Shown here one piece after another: positions 9,651 through 18,053 of a DNA stretch of 64,000 nucleotides; the first letter of the stretch is position 1; every line of letters begins with the position of its first letter. The translations under genes and the position numbers were made by a program. The DNA comes from Burkholderia sp. Ax-1724 (GTDB lineage: Bacteria; Pseudomonadota; Gammaproteobacteria; Burkholderiales; Burkholderiaceae), in the NCBI RefSeq assembly GCF_011752995.1, contig NZ_VWWL01000011.1:124001-188000 (forward strand), read 5' to 3'. Below the pieces are notes generated by a model, which saw only the letters and a program-made list of their open reading frames with translations, made no database searches and was not told the origin of the DNA.

Positions 9651-10946
9651 ATGACCACGATCACAAGACTGTCCGTTCGGGACATTCGCTTTCCCACTTC
9701 ACGCTCTCTCGACGGCTCCGATGCGATGAATTCCGCGCCGGACTATTCCGCCACCTACGTCACGCTCGAAACCGACTCGCCCGGTCTCACGGGTCATGGC
9801 CTCACGTTTACGATCGGGCGCGGCAACGAGATCTGCGTGACGGCGGTCAATGCGCTGACGCCGCTCATCGCCGGCAAGAAGCTCGAAGATATCGCCGCGA
9901 ATATGGGGGCTTTCTGGCGCGCGTTGACGTCGGATAGCCAATTGCGCTGGATCGGCCCCGATAAAGGCGCGATTCATCTGGCGACCGCGGCAGTCGTCAA
10001 TGCGGTGTGGGACCTGTGGGCGAAATCGGTCGGCAAGCCCGTATGGAAACTGCTCGTCGACATGAGTCCCGAAGAACTCGTGCGCTGTCTCGACTTTCGC
10101 TACGTGACGGATGCGATCACGCCTTATGAAGCACTCGCCATGCTGCACCGTCACGCGAAAACCAAAGGCGAGCGCGAAAAAGAAATGGTCGCGCACGGCT
10201 ACCCGGCCTATACGACATCGGCCGGCTGGCTCGGTTACGACGACGAGAAGATTCGCCGCCTTGCGCGCGAAGGCGTCGCGCAGGGCTGGACGCATTTCAA
10301 GCAGAAGGTGGGCGGCGATCTCGACGAGGACGTCCGGCGCGCGCGCATTCTGCGCGAGGAAATCGGCGAGAACCTGAAGCTGATGATGGACGCGAATCAG
10401 GTATGGGACGTCGATGAAGCGGTCGCGAACATGCGGCGCCTCGCGGAATTCGACCCGTGGTGGATCGAAGAGCCCACGAGTCCCGACGACATTCTCGGCC
10501 ACGCGGCGATTCGCAAGCGGCTCGGCTCGATCGGCGTCGCTACCGGCGAGCATTGCCACAACCGCGTGATGTTCAAGCAATTGCTGCAGGCGCAAGCCAT
10601 CGACTTCTGCCAGGTCGATAGCTGCCGGCTCGGCGGACTCAACGAAGTCATCGTCGTGCTGCTGATGGCCGCGAAGTTCGGCGTGCCGGTGTGCCCGCAT
10701 GCGGGCGGCGTCGGATTGTGCGAGTACGTGCAGCATATTTCGCTGTTCGACTATATCTGCGTGTCGGGTTCGCTCGAAAACCGGGTACTCGAATACGTCG
10801 ATCATCTGCACGAGCATTTCGTCGATCCGGTCGTCATTCGCAATGGCCGCTATATGCCGCCGCAAAAGCCGGGCTATAGCATCGAGATATTCGCGGAGTC
10901 GCTCGAAAAGCACGCGTTTCCGGATGGAGAGGCCTGGAAGGGCTAA
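9651..10946 (+). CDS. L-fuconate dehydratase (enolase superfamily)
   Basis: A 431-residue mandelate racemase/enolase-superfamily enzyme. The catalytic residues line up one position before those known from the characterised Xanthomonas L-fuconate dehydratase: the Lys pair K217/K219 in HFKQKVGG, metal ligands D247 (MMDANQ), E273 (WIEEP) and E300 (TGEHCHNRV), and H350 in CPHAGGVGLCEYVQH. It dehydrates L-fuconate to 2-keto-3-deoxy-L-fuconate. It is divergent from the GntR gene and the sugar ABC importer, giving a coherent uptake and catabolism module. The other pathway enzymes (fucose dehydrogenase, lactonase, later steps) are not in this window. Confidence 0.92.
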   Translation: MTTITRLSVRDIRFPTSRSLDGSDAMNSAPDYSATYVTLETDSPGLTGHGLTFTIGRGNEICVTAVNALTPLIAGKKLEDIAANMGAFWRALTSDSQLRWIGPDKGAIHLATAAVVNAVWDLWAKSVGKPVWKLLVDMSPEELVRCLDFRYVTDAITPYEALAMLHRHAKTKGEREKEMVAHGYPAYTTSAGWLGYDDEKIRRLAREGVAQGWTHFKQKVGGDLDEDVRRARILREEIGENLKLMMDANQVWDVDEAVANMRRLAEFDPWWIEEPTSPDDILGHAAIRKRLGSIGVATGEHCHNRVMFKQLLQAQAIDFCQVDSCRLGGLNEVIVVLLMAAKFGVPVCPHAGGVGLCEYVQHISLFDYICVSGSLENRVLEYVDHLHEHFVDPVVIRNGRYMPPQKPGYSIEIFAESLEKHAFPDGEAWKG

Positions 10947-11030
10947 TGGAATTAGCGGAGAGGGCGGGTTTCGGGCTATCCTCGGCACTTTGCAGGAAGC
11001 GCGAACTCAACTCACCCGATCGAAACCGCC

Positions 11031-12227
11031 ATGTCCTCTCCGCTCTCGTCTGCCGCAATAGATGCGCTGCGTGCCCGCACTCCCGGCGCGTCCACCACGA
11101 CACACTTCAATCACGCCGGCGCATCGTTGCCGTCGGCTGCCACACTGGAAGCCATTCACGCGCACCTGATGCGCGAAGCCACGGCCGGGCCGATGGAAGC
11201 CGGCGCGACAGGCAGAGAACAGTCCGCGCGAGCACGCGCGCTCGCGGCGCAACTGTTCAACGCACAGCCTAATGAAATCGCGCTGACCACGGGCGGGTCC
11301 ACTAGCTGGGGGATTGCGTTCGCCGCATTGGGGCCGTGGCAACCGGGGCAGCGCATTCTCGTCGGGCGGCACGAATGGGGCGGCAATCTCGCCTCGATGC
11401 ACTACGCCGCGCAACGGGCCGGTGCCTCGATCGAACCGATTCCGTCCGATTCGAGCGGCATGGTCGATCCTCACGCGCTCGAAGCCATGCTCGATGACAG
11501 AGTGCGCCTGATCGCACTGACCTGGCTGCCCGCGAACGGCGGACTCATCAACCCGGCCGCGGCGATCGGCCGGGTAGCGCGACGCCACGGCATTCCCTAC
11601 CTCATCGACGCGGCGCAGGCCGTGGGGCAGGTTCCCGTCGACGTGGCTGAACTGGGCTGCGATATGCTGGCCGGTGCAGGCCGTAAAGCCTTGCGCGGTC
11701 CAAGAGGTACAGGACTGCTGTATGTGAGGCAGGATTTTCTCTCGCGCCTGATGCCTGCATTCGTCGACATACATTCGGCACCGCTCGATGCCCACGGCGA
11801 ACCCGTGCTGCGAGACGACGCGGCACGCTTCGAATTGTCGGAAACGGCGTTCGCTCTACACTGCGGATTGGCGAATGCGCTACACGAAGCGCTCGAAATC
11901 GGCATCGATACCATTCGCGCACAGATCGATCAGATCGCTCAACGATTGCGCCTGCAACTCGCGGATATTCCTGGCGTGTCGGTACTCGATCAGGGTACCG
12001 AACGATCTGGTCTCGTGTCGTTCAACGTCGCGGGTCTCGATGCGGCATCGGTACGGAGTTCGCTCGCCGCGCAAGGCATTGCGATCAGCAGTAACGGCGT
12101 GAGTTACACGCCGCTGGATATGACACACAGAGGGCTTCAGCAGGTCGCGCGCGCATCCGTCAGCTATCTGACCACCGATACGGAGATCGAAAGACTGCTA
12201 GCCGCGATACGAGCTCTCGTGCATTAA
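11031..12227 (+). CDS. Class V aminotransferase-fold PLP enzyme (cysteine desulfurase-like)
   Basis: A 398-residue fold-type I PLP enzyme of the aminotransferase class V/NifS superfamily. The cofactor pocket is visible: TTGGSTSWG (phosphate loop), the H113 region, D193 and Q196 in LIDAAQAVGQ, and the Schiff-base Lys K219 in AGAGRKALRGPRGTG. A desulfurase-type catalytic Cys loop is not evident, so sulfur transfer is not proven; it may be a selenocysteine-lyase-, EgtE- or epimerase-like enzyme. It lies 85 bp downstream of the fuconate dehydratase and 77 bp upstream of a D-cysteine desulfhydrase-family gene on the same strand, so it probably pairs with the latter. Confidence 0.8.
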   Translation: MSSPLSSAAIDALRARTPGASTTTHFNHAGASLPSAATLEAIHAHLMREATAGPMEAGATGREQSARARALAAQLFNAQPNEIALTTGGSTSWGIAFAALGPWQPGQRILVGRHEWGGNLASMHYAAQRAGASIEPIPSDSSGMVDPHALEAMLDDRVRLIALTWLPANGGLINPAAAIGRVARRHGIPYLIDAAQAVGQVPVDVAELGCDMLAGAGRKALRGPRGTGLLYVRQDFLSRLMPAFVDIHSAPLDAHGEPVLRDDAARFELSETAFALHCGLANALHEALEIGIDTIRAQIDQIAQRLRLQLADIPGVSVLDQGTERSGLVSFNVAGLDAASVRSSLAAQGIAISSNGVSYTPLDMTHRGLQQVARASVSYLTTDTEIERLLAAIRALVH

Positions 12228-12304
12228 GGTTCGGGTAACGGGCCACGCGGCGCACCGATCGCGTGGCTCAACATGCCGCTCAATCGAACGATTTCTGAAA
12301 GACC

Positions 12305-13333
12305 ATGAACTCCACTCCCCTCACCGGACTCGCCAGGCTCGATCTTTCGCGATTCCCACGCCGCGAGCTTCTCGAAGGTCCGACGCCGATCCAGCATCTC
12401 CCGCGCCTGAGCGCCCATCTTGGCGGCGCGAACCTCTACGTCAAAAGAGAAGACCTGACCGGTCTCGGCGGCGGTGGCAACAAATTGAGGAAGCTCGAAT
12501 TCCTGATTGGAGAAGCCCTGGCCGTCGGCGCGGATACCATCATGACCGTCGGCGCCCGCCAGTCGAATCACGCACGACTCACGGCGGCCGCGGCAGCGCG
12601 TGTCGGACTCCAATGCGAACTGGTGCTGACGCGCACCGTGCCGCGATCCGATCACGACTACATGGAGAACGGCAACGTCCTGCTCGATTCGCTATTCGGC
12701 GCGCATGTGCATGATCTGCCCGGTTCCGCGAATGCGCTGCAATTCGCCGAACAACGTGCGAACGCATTGCGCGCGCAAGGCCGCAATGTCTATGTGTGTC
12801 CGCTGGGTGGATCGAGTCCCGTCGGTTGTCTCGGCTATGCGGATTGCGCGGCTGAGATCGTGGATCAATCGCGCGCGGCGGAGTTGTCTTTCGATCGCAT
12901 CGTGATACCCAATGGAAGCGGCGGCATGCATGCAGGACTGATTGCGGGTTTTGTCGCACTCGGCCTGGACCCGTCGCGTATTACCGGATTCACGGTCTAT
13001 GGCGATGCCGCTCACGCGCACGCCACGACGCTCGATAAAGCGAATCAAACGCTTCAGCTTATCGATCCCAATCTGCGCGTGAACCAGAGCGACGTTTCGA
13101 TCGATGAAGCGCAACTCGGCCAGGGGTACGGCATCCCCACGGATGGCATGCGTGCTGCCGTTCGTTTGCTGGCGTCGACGGAAGGTCTTCTGCTCGACCC
13201 CGTATATAGCGGGAAGGCGTTCGCGGGACTGGTGGAAGGAGTGACGAGTGGGAAGTATGCTGCGGGGCAGAAGGTTCTATTTGTGATGAGCGGGGGACTG
13301 CCGGGGTTGTTTGCGTATCGGGGTGAGTTTTGA
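12305..13333 (+). CDS. D-cysteine desulfhydrase / L-cysteate sulfo-lyase family PLP enzyme
   Basis: A 342-residue fold-type II PLP enzyme of the ACC deaminase/D-cysteine desulfhydrase family. Visible features are YVKREDLTG, the PLP Lys K60 in GGGGNKLRKLEF, the ARQSNHARLTAAAA block and the Gly-rich phosphate loop NGSGGMHAG. Members release pyruvate and ammonia with sulfide (DcyD) or sulfite (CuyA). Motifs alone do not decide between D-cysteine, L-cysteate and related substrates. Its partner upstream is a class V aminotransferase-fold enzyme; the pair suggests use of an amino acid carrying a thiol or sulfonate group. Confidence 0.82.
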   Translation: MNSTPLTGLARLDLSRFPRRELLEGPTPIQHLPRLSAHLGGANLYVKREDLTGLGGGGNKLRKLEFLIGEALAVGADTIMTVGARQSNHARLTAAAAARVGLQCELVLTRTVPRSDHDYMENGNVLLDSLFGAHVHDLPGSANALQFAEQRANALRAQGRNVYVCPLGGSSPVGCLGYADCAAEIVDQSRAAELSFDRIVIPNGSGGMHAGLIAGFVALGLDPSRITGFTVYGDAAHAHATTLDKANQTLQLIDPNLRVNQSDVSIDEAQLGQGYGIPTDGMRAAVRLLASTEGLLLDPVYSGKAFAGLVEGVTSGKYAAGQKVLFVMSGGLPGLFAYRGEF

Positions 13334-13357
13334 ATGGTAGTGTGCTGATGGTGGGCC

Positions 13358-13390
13358 GCCGGGTATCGGCAAACCGATGTTGGGCCCGGC
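13358..13390. terminator. Hairpin between convergent genes, possible terminator
   Basis: An interrupted stem: GCCGGG/CCCGGC outside and ATCGG/CCGAT inside with a CAAA loop. It lies between the stop of the desulfhydrase-family gene and the convergent immunity gene. There is no T-run on either side, so termination is only suggested. Confidence 0.35.
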
Positions 13391-13403
13391 GTGGTAGGTG
13401 CGG

Positions 13404-13694
13404 TTACTCGCTCAGAAGCCGCTTCAATTCCTCAAGGAAAGAGGCGGTCGTGTAGCCCGCCCCTTCGGGACGAAACCCATCCCTGAACGACTGATTGAAT
13501 GCTGCCTCCAGGTCGTTCGGGTGTTCGCTCCTGAACGAGTCTATTTCGCGATTCAATTCTTTATAGTGGTAAGGACTGTCTTTCTTATAACACACGACAA
13601 TTTCCGGAACAGTTTCTCCAAACAGGTCGAAGTCCTGGCCGAAATACACACTAAAAATGTGGTCCATTTCTGGATAGCGCTCTGAAGAACTCAT
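13404..13694 (-). CDS. CdiI-like immunity protein, orphan (copy 1)
   Basis: A 96-residue acidic protein with the pattern of the contact-dependent growth inhibition immunity family that includes CdiI proteins of RNase A-like CdiA toxins: YPEMDHIFSVYFGQDFDL, VPEIVVCY, REIDSFRSEHPNDLEAAF and TTASFLEELKRLL. A second copy at 32879-33172 is clearly homologous over its whole length. A ribosome-binding site (GAGAGAGAA) overlaps the end of a toxin-tail remnant just upstream, so the gene is in the ancestral toxin-then-immunity order. The toxin is dead, so this is an orphan immunity gene that could still protect against kin toxins. The family call is strong; target specificity is inference. Confidence 0.82.
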   Translation of the reverse strand: MSSSERYPEMDHIFSVYFGQDFDLFGETVPEIVVCYKKDSPYHYKELNREIDSFRSEHPNDLEAAFNQSFRDGFRPEGAGYTTASFLEELKRLLSE

Positions 13695-13701
13695 TTCTCT
13701 C

Positions 13702-13894
13702 TCATTCGATGTAGGCGGTAAGAATGTATAGGCATGCCGTTATAGGTTTCGTATTTCAGAACGACGAAAACTTTGTTCATTCGCGTAAAATTAATTGAAC
13801 CAGTCAAACTACCAATCAATCGCGACGTATGGAATGGGCCGTGGATGATTTTGGTTTCAAGATTGCAGTCAACGCCTGCGCGCCTCGAGTTCGA
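13702..13894 (-). pseudogene. Remnant of a polymorphic toxin C-terminus (CdiA-CT/RNase A-like)
   Basis: The open frame reads through KIIHGPFHTSRLIG and then TRMNKVFVVLKYETYNGMP. The same C-terminal signature occurs in the second locus as TRMNEVVVVLKYQTCNGMP followed by YYILTAYVG. In copy 1 the reading frame shifts after NGMP: two bases are missing, and the other frame continues YILTAYIE to a stop at 13702-13704. No catalytic part is left and the frame is open for only about 60 codons. This is debris of a toxin gene upstream of the intact immunity gene. Confidence 0.65.
13828..13854. repeat. 27-bp block shared with 33682-33708
   Basis: This 27-nt stretch matches 33682-33708 at 25 of 27 positions. 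In both loci it lies just upstream (in the gene direction) of the toxin debris, so it marks a common ancestral cassette or deletion boundary. Confidence 0.7.
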
Positions 13895-14021
13895 CTATGA
13901 TCCGCGCAGGCGTCGCACGACAGATAACCCGCGGGATAGTGCACGCGGCGATATCGAGGTTCGGTAGGGACGGTGGTAGTCAGACCGACGACGTAAAACA
14001 GGAATCCCATACTCCGTTCAC

Positions 14022-14948
14022 TCAGAACACTTCCTTTCCCCCCGGTTTTCGCCGACGACTGACGAGACTCACCTCGCGAATAATCTCAATGAAGTTAGCC
14101 AGCAGAATCGATTTATGATCTCTGCGCCACGCCGCGGTCAGATCCACCGCATCGCGATCCTGCAAGCCAAGCAGTTTCTTGTAGACGGCATTCGGATTCG
14201 CGATTCGACTGACCGATTCCGGCACGATCGCGAGTCCGATTCCCGCTTCCACAAAAGAGAGAATGGTCGGCAATAGCGAATATTGAACGATCCTCGGTTG
14301 CACCCGGTGCTGCAACAGGATGTTGCCAATCTTCTCGGAGAAATAAGGCGAGTCGCGCCCGGAAAACGCGATGAATGGCTCCTGATGCAGGTCCGTAACG
14401 CGGACCACCTTGCTCTTCGCCAATCGATGGCTGCGCGGGATGGCGACAATGAGCGACTCCCTCATTGCGACGATATTGCTCACCGCTTTCTCCTGCGTCG
14501 AGGTTCGCAGCAACGCGACATCGATATTTTGATTCTTCAATTGATCGAGGATGCGCAGATACGGCATTTCGTCCAGCTGGATATCCACCATCGGATGAAG
14601 TGCCTTGTACTTTTGCAACACCATCGGCAGGAAGATATAGGCGGCGCTCGGAACGAAGCCGATGCGCAGTTTTCCCGCATTGCCTGTCGACGCGAGCTTC
14701 GTCTGCAAGTCGAGCGTTTCGAGCCGCCTCAGCACCTCGCGTGCGCCTTCCAGAAAAACCTTGCCCGCATTGGTGAGTTCGACCGATCGCGTCGTGCGCT
14801 CCAGCAGGCGTACATCAAGAAAGTCTTCGAGCTGCTTCAACCGCTGGCTGAGCGGGGGCTGAGTGATATGCAGGCGCTCGGCGGCCCGGCGGAAATGCAG
14901 CTCTTCCGCCAGCACGACAAATGTCTTCAGATGAATCAGATCGTACAT
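14022..14948 (-). CDS. LysR-family regulator of the amidase/hydantoinase operon
   Basis: A 308-residue LysR regulator with an N-terminal winged helix-turn-helix (LKTFVVLAEELHFRRAAERL, then ITQPPLSQRLKQLEDFLDVRLLERTTRSVELT) and a C-terminal effector-binding domain. The start MYDLIHLKTF at 14948 is chosen because it matches the family N-terminus; a longer frame to 15062 is possible but unlikely. It is divergent from the amidase operon across a 193-bp gap holding an 8-bp inverted repeat and a near-consensus promoter, the standard layout for a LysR activator and its target. Confidence 0.9.
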   Translation of the reverse strand: MYDLIHLKTFVVLAEELHFRRAAERLHITQPPLSQRLKQLEDFLDVRLLERTTRSVELTNAGKVFLEGAREVLRRLETLDLQTKLASTGNAGKLRIGFVPSAAYIFLPMVLQKYKALHPMVDIQLDEMPYLRILDQLKNQNIDVALLRTSTQEKAVSNIVAMRESLIVAIPRSHRLAKSKVVRVTDLHQEPFIAFSGRDSPYFSEKIGNILLQHRVQPRIVQYSLLPTILSFVEAGIGLAIVPESVSRIANPNAVYKKLLGLQDRDAVDLTAAWRRDHKSILLANFIEIIREVSLVSRRRKPGGKEVF

Positions 14949-15037
14949 GGGTGATGAGTAGAAGGAAGACGAACTTACGCGCGGTGTGGCCCGCGGGGTG
15001 GCCTCTTCGCCCCCGAGTCGGCTGATCCGGCGAGACT

Positions 15038-15065
15038 CGATTGATAGCTTAATACGAATCAATCG
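15038..15065. promoter_or_regulatory. Inverted repeat, candidate LysR-regulator binding site
   Basis: CGATTGAT and ATCAATCG form a perfect 8-bp inverted repeat with a 12-nt spacer, between the LysR gene and the promoter of the amidase operon, 17 bp before the -35 element. Position and dyad symmetry fit a LysR recognition site. Confidence 0.6.
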
Positions 15066-15081
15066 ACTGTCAATTAAGAAT

Positions 15082-15110
15082 TAGACGTAGATTTATGGCC
15101 TACCTATAAT
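15082..15110 (+). promoter_or_regulatory. Sigma-70-type promoter of the amidase operon
   Basis: TAGACG (4 of 6 to TTGACA) and a perfect TATAAT at 15105-15110 are separated by 17 bp. Transcription would begin near 15117, about 25 nt before the amidase start codon, giving a short leader. Confidence 0.65.
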
Positions 15111-15141
15111 CCGCCACTCAAGTTGACTTCCGGCAAAAAAA

Positions 15142-16443
15142 TTGATCCACGAAGCTCATCTGCTCACTGTTTCCGCCGCCGCGCAGCAATTGGCGGCCGG
15201 CTCGCTCACTTCCGAGCAACTCGTACGGTCGTGCCTGGAGCGCATTCAGGATCGCAACCCGGTCGTGCAGGCTCTTGTCACCGTCGACCCGGACAAGGCG
15301 CTTCACGATGCACGCAAGATGGACAGGCAGGCGTATCGCCCTCACCTGCATGGGATACCGTTCGTTGTAAAGGACATCATCGAAACCGCCGACTTTCCGA
15401 CTGAATACGGTTCCCCAATCTATGCCGGACATCGCCCGCAAGCCGATTCGGCATGCGTGTCGCAATTCCGGGGCATGGGCGGGATTCTCGTCGGCAAAGC
15501 GGCCACCAGCGAATTCGCGACGCGCAAGCCCGCCATGACGCGCAATCCGCTTCGTCTCACCCATACTCCCGGGGGATCGTCCAGCGGATCGGCTGCGGCA
15601 GTCGCCGATTTCATGGTGCCTTTCGCACTGGGTACGCAAACGACCGGATCGATTGCCCGACCGGCATCGTATTGTGGAGTGGTGGGGTTCAAGCCCACGT
15701 TCGACCTGTTCAACCGTGCGGGCCTGAAACCCACGAGTCAATCTCTGGACACGATTGGATTGTTGACCCGCACGATTCGCGATGCCTATCTGCTCACGTT
15801 CAATGATCCCGACTTCGACTCGGAAATCGTTCGCTGCGGCACACCGCGCTTTGCCATTTGCAGATCATCACAGTGGAACGGCGTCGAGCAATCGTTCTTC
15901 GATACGCTGACGCGACTTCAGCAGGCTCTGATGCGGGCAAATCAGCCGGTTCGCGAATTGAGCCTCGACGCCGATCTGGAGAGTCTGATTGCCGGACAGG
16001 AAAAAATCTTCGTCTATGAAGCGGCTCATTCACTCGCGCATGAACGCCAGAACCACGCCGAACTGATGAGCGACATTCTGCGCAACCGCCTCGCGGTCGC
16101 GGAACAGATCGACCAGGACCTTTATCTGCAGCTGCGCAGCGCCGTCGAGCGCGCCAGATACTCGGTCGATGAACTGTTCCAGGACAACGACGTGCTGATC
16201 TACCCGGCGACGGAAGGCTCCGCGGAAGAAGGCCTCGACTATTCCGGCTCGCCACGACTGGGCGCTTTATGGACCCTCTTGCATCTGCCGACCATCGTCA
16301 TTCCATTTGGCCGGTCCGCGAACGGCATGCCGTTCGGGTTGCAACTGGTGGGGCGATTTGGTCAGGATCGCCTGCTGCTGGCTGCGGCCGAATTGCTCAG
16401 CCGGTATATCGATCCGGCATTTTCCAGCAGGACTGTTGAATAG
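15142..16443 (+). CDS. Amidase (amidase-signature family)
   Basis: A 433-residue amidase-signature hydrolase. The Ser-cisSer-Lys triad is present: K77 in GIPFVVKDIIETAD, the cis-Ser in TPGGSSSGSAAAVA (about residue 147) and nucleophile S170 in GTQTTGSIARPA. It hydrolyses an amide, probably the ring-opened product of the hydantoinase encoded next (an N-carbamoyl or amide intermediate), releasing ammonia. The start appears to be TTG at 15142, with no clear ribosome-binding site, close to the predicted transcription start. It is first in an operon of amidase, hydantoinase, ABC importer and deacetylase. The actual substrate is not known. Confidence 0.88.
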   Translation: MIHEAHLLTVSAAAQQLAAGSLTSEQLVRSCLERIQDRNPVVQALVTVDPDKALHDARKMDRQAYRPHLHGIPFVVKDIIETADFPTEYGSPIYAGHRPQADSACVSQFRGMGGILVGKAATSEFATRKPAMTRNPLRLTHTPGGSSSGSAAAVADFMVPFALGTQTTGSIARPASYCGVVGFKPTFDLFNRAGLKPTSQSLDTIGLLTRTIRDAYLLTFNDPDFDSEIVRCGTPRFAICRSSQWNGVEQSFFDTLTRLQQALMRANQPVRELSLDADLESLIAGQEKIFVYEAAHSLAHERQNHAELMSDILRNRLAVAEQIDQDLYLQLRSAVERARYSVDELFQDNDVLIYPATEGSAEEGLDYSGSPRLGALWTLLHLPTIVIPFGRSANGMPFGLQLVGRFGQDRLLLAAAELLSRYIDPAFSSRTVE

Positions 16444-16504
16444 GTTCTTTAAGTCATATCTCACAGCGAATTTCAACAGCCTGACAACGACCAGGGATTC
16501 ATTG

Positions 16505-17986
16505 ATGACGATTGAATTCGACCTTACGCTGCGCGGTGGTCTCGTGCACACCGGCGATGGAACGCATCGCCTCGACATTGGAATTCGTGGCGAACAGATT
16601 GTCGCGCTGGCCCCGGACCTATGTCCCGGTCGGCAGGATTTCGATGTCGGCGGAAAGCTGATTCTGCCCGGCGGCATAGACAGTCACTGTCACATCGAGC
16701 AGATGTCCGGCATGGGTATCATGGGAGCGGACGACTTCTACAGCGGAACGGTTTCCGCCGCGTTCGGCGGCACGACAACCGTGATTCCTTTTGCCATGCA
16801 GCGGCGTGGCGAATCATTGCTTGCCGCCATCGACGATTACGCGGCTCGCGCCACACCCAAGGCGGTGATCGACTATGCGTTCCATGCAATCCTGACCGAC
16901 GCATCCGATGACGTTCTGACCCGGGAAGTACCGATCGCCGTATCCCGCGGCATAACGTCGTTCAAGGTGTACATGACGTATGACGCGGTCAGGCTGAACG
17001 ACACCCAGATACTCGATGTTTTCGCCTCGGCCAACCAGCACGGCGCCCTGGTCATGGTGCACGCGGAAAGCAACGACATGGTGCGCTGGCTGACGGCCCG
17101 GCTGCTCGAACGAGGCCTGACCGCGCCTAAATATCACGAGGTGGCACACGATCCCCTCGCGGAAACCGAAGCCACTTATCGCGCCGTGTCATTGGCGCGG
17201 CTGGCTGGCGCGCCATTGCTCATCGTGCATGTCGGCGGTATCGAGGCCGTCCAGGTCATTCATGCGGCGCAGACAATGGGCGCGCCGGTATATGCCGAAA
17301 CCTGCCCGCAATACCTGGTTCTGTCCCGCGAAGACCTGGATTTGCCCGGACTGGAAGGCGCCAAGTTCTGCTGCGCGCCGCCGCCGAGAGATGGCGTATC
17401 GCGGGAAGCGGTATGGGCGGGTCTCGCCAGCGGGACGCTCAGCGTATTTTCGTCCGATCATGCGCCCTATCGCTTCGACAGCAGCGGGAAGCTCCCGAAT
17501 GGCGCCGAGACTCGCTTCTCCGAAATCGCCAACGGCGTTCCGGGTCTGGAAACACGTCTGCCTCTGCTCTTTTCCGAGGGTGTCGGCAAAGGCCGCATTT
17601 CACTGGAGCGCTACGTTGCATTGACCGCGGCCAATCCGGCCAAAGCCTACGGGCTTTATCCAAGGAAAGGCGTCATCCGGGTCGGTAGCGATGCCGACCT
17701 CGTGATCTGGGACACGGATCGCCACGTGACCATCACTAGCGAGATGCTGCACGATCGCGTGGGCTACACGCCATACGAAGGCATGCAGGTGCAGGGATGG
17801 CCGGAAACAACGATCTGCCGGGGAAAGGTCGTCGTCAATGGCGGACAGCTATTGGCGAAACCGGGAGACGGCACGTTTCTGGCGTGCGGACCGTCGGAAT
17901 GGCTGGTGCAACCCGAGCGCCCCGTGCCTGATGGCCTGGGGCGCGATGGCCGAGGTTTATTGTTCAGAAAATTGTTCGATCTATAA
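16505..17986 (+). CDS. D-hydantoinase / dihydropyrimidinase family cyclic amidohydrolase
   Basis: A 493-residue binuclear metal amidohydrolase that opens cyclic ureides or imides such as hydantoins and dihydropyrimidines. The metal ligands are all visible: H61-x-H63 in GGIDSHCHIE, carbamylated Lys K154 (TSFKVYMTY), H186 (VMVHAES), H242 (LIVHVGG) and D318 (FSSDHAPYR). The ATG at 16505 has AGGGA 7 nt upstream and gives the family N-terminus. It follows the amidase by 61 bp. In this family the ring-opened N-carbamoyl product is normally cut by a second amidohydrolase; the amidase upstream is the obvious partner. Confidence 0.9.
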   Translation: MTIEFDLTLRGGLVHTGDGTHRLDIGIRGEQIVALAPDLCPGRQDFDVGGKLILPGGIDSHCHIEQMSGMGIMGADDFYSGTVSAAFGGTTTVIPFAMQRRGESLLAAIDDYAARATPKAVIDYAFHAILTDASDDVLTREVPIAVSRGITSFKVYMTYDAVRLNDTQILDVFASANQHGALVMVHAESNDMVRWLTARLLERGLTAPKYHEVAHDPLAETEATYRAVSLARLAGAPLLIVHVGGIEAVQVIHAAQTMGAPVYAETCPQYLVLSREDLDLPGLEGAKFCCAPPPRDGVSREAVWAGLASGTLSVFSSDHAPYRFDSSGKLPNGAETRFSEIANGVPGLETRLPLLFSEGVGKGRISLERYVALTAANPAKAYGLYPRKGVIRVGSDADLVIWDTDRHVTITSEMLHDRVGYTPYEGMQVQGWPETTICRGKVVVNGGQLLAKPGDGTFLACGPSEWLVQPERPVPDGLGRDGRGLLFRKLFDL

Positions 17987-18053
17987 AGGGCTGCCATTGC
18001 AGTGCTAACGATCGACCTTGTCGGGCAGGAACAACTTTTGAGGAGACAAAGAA

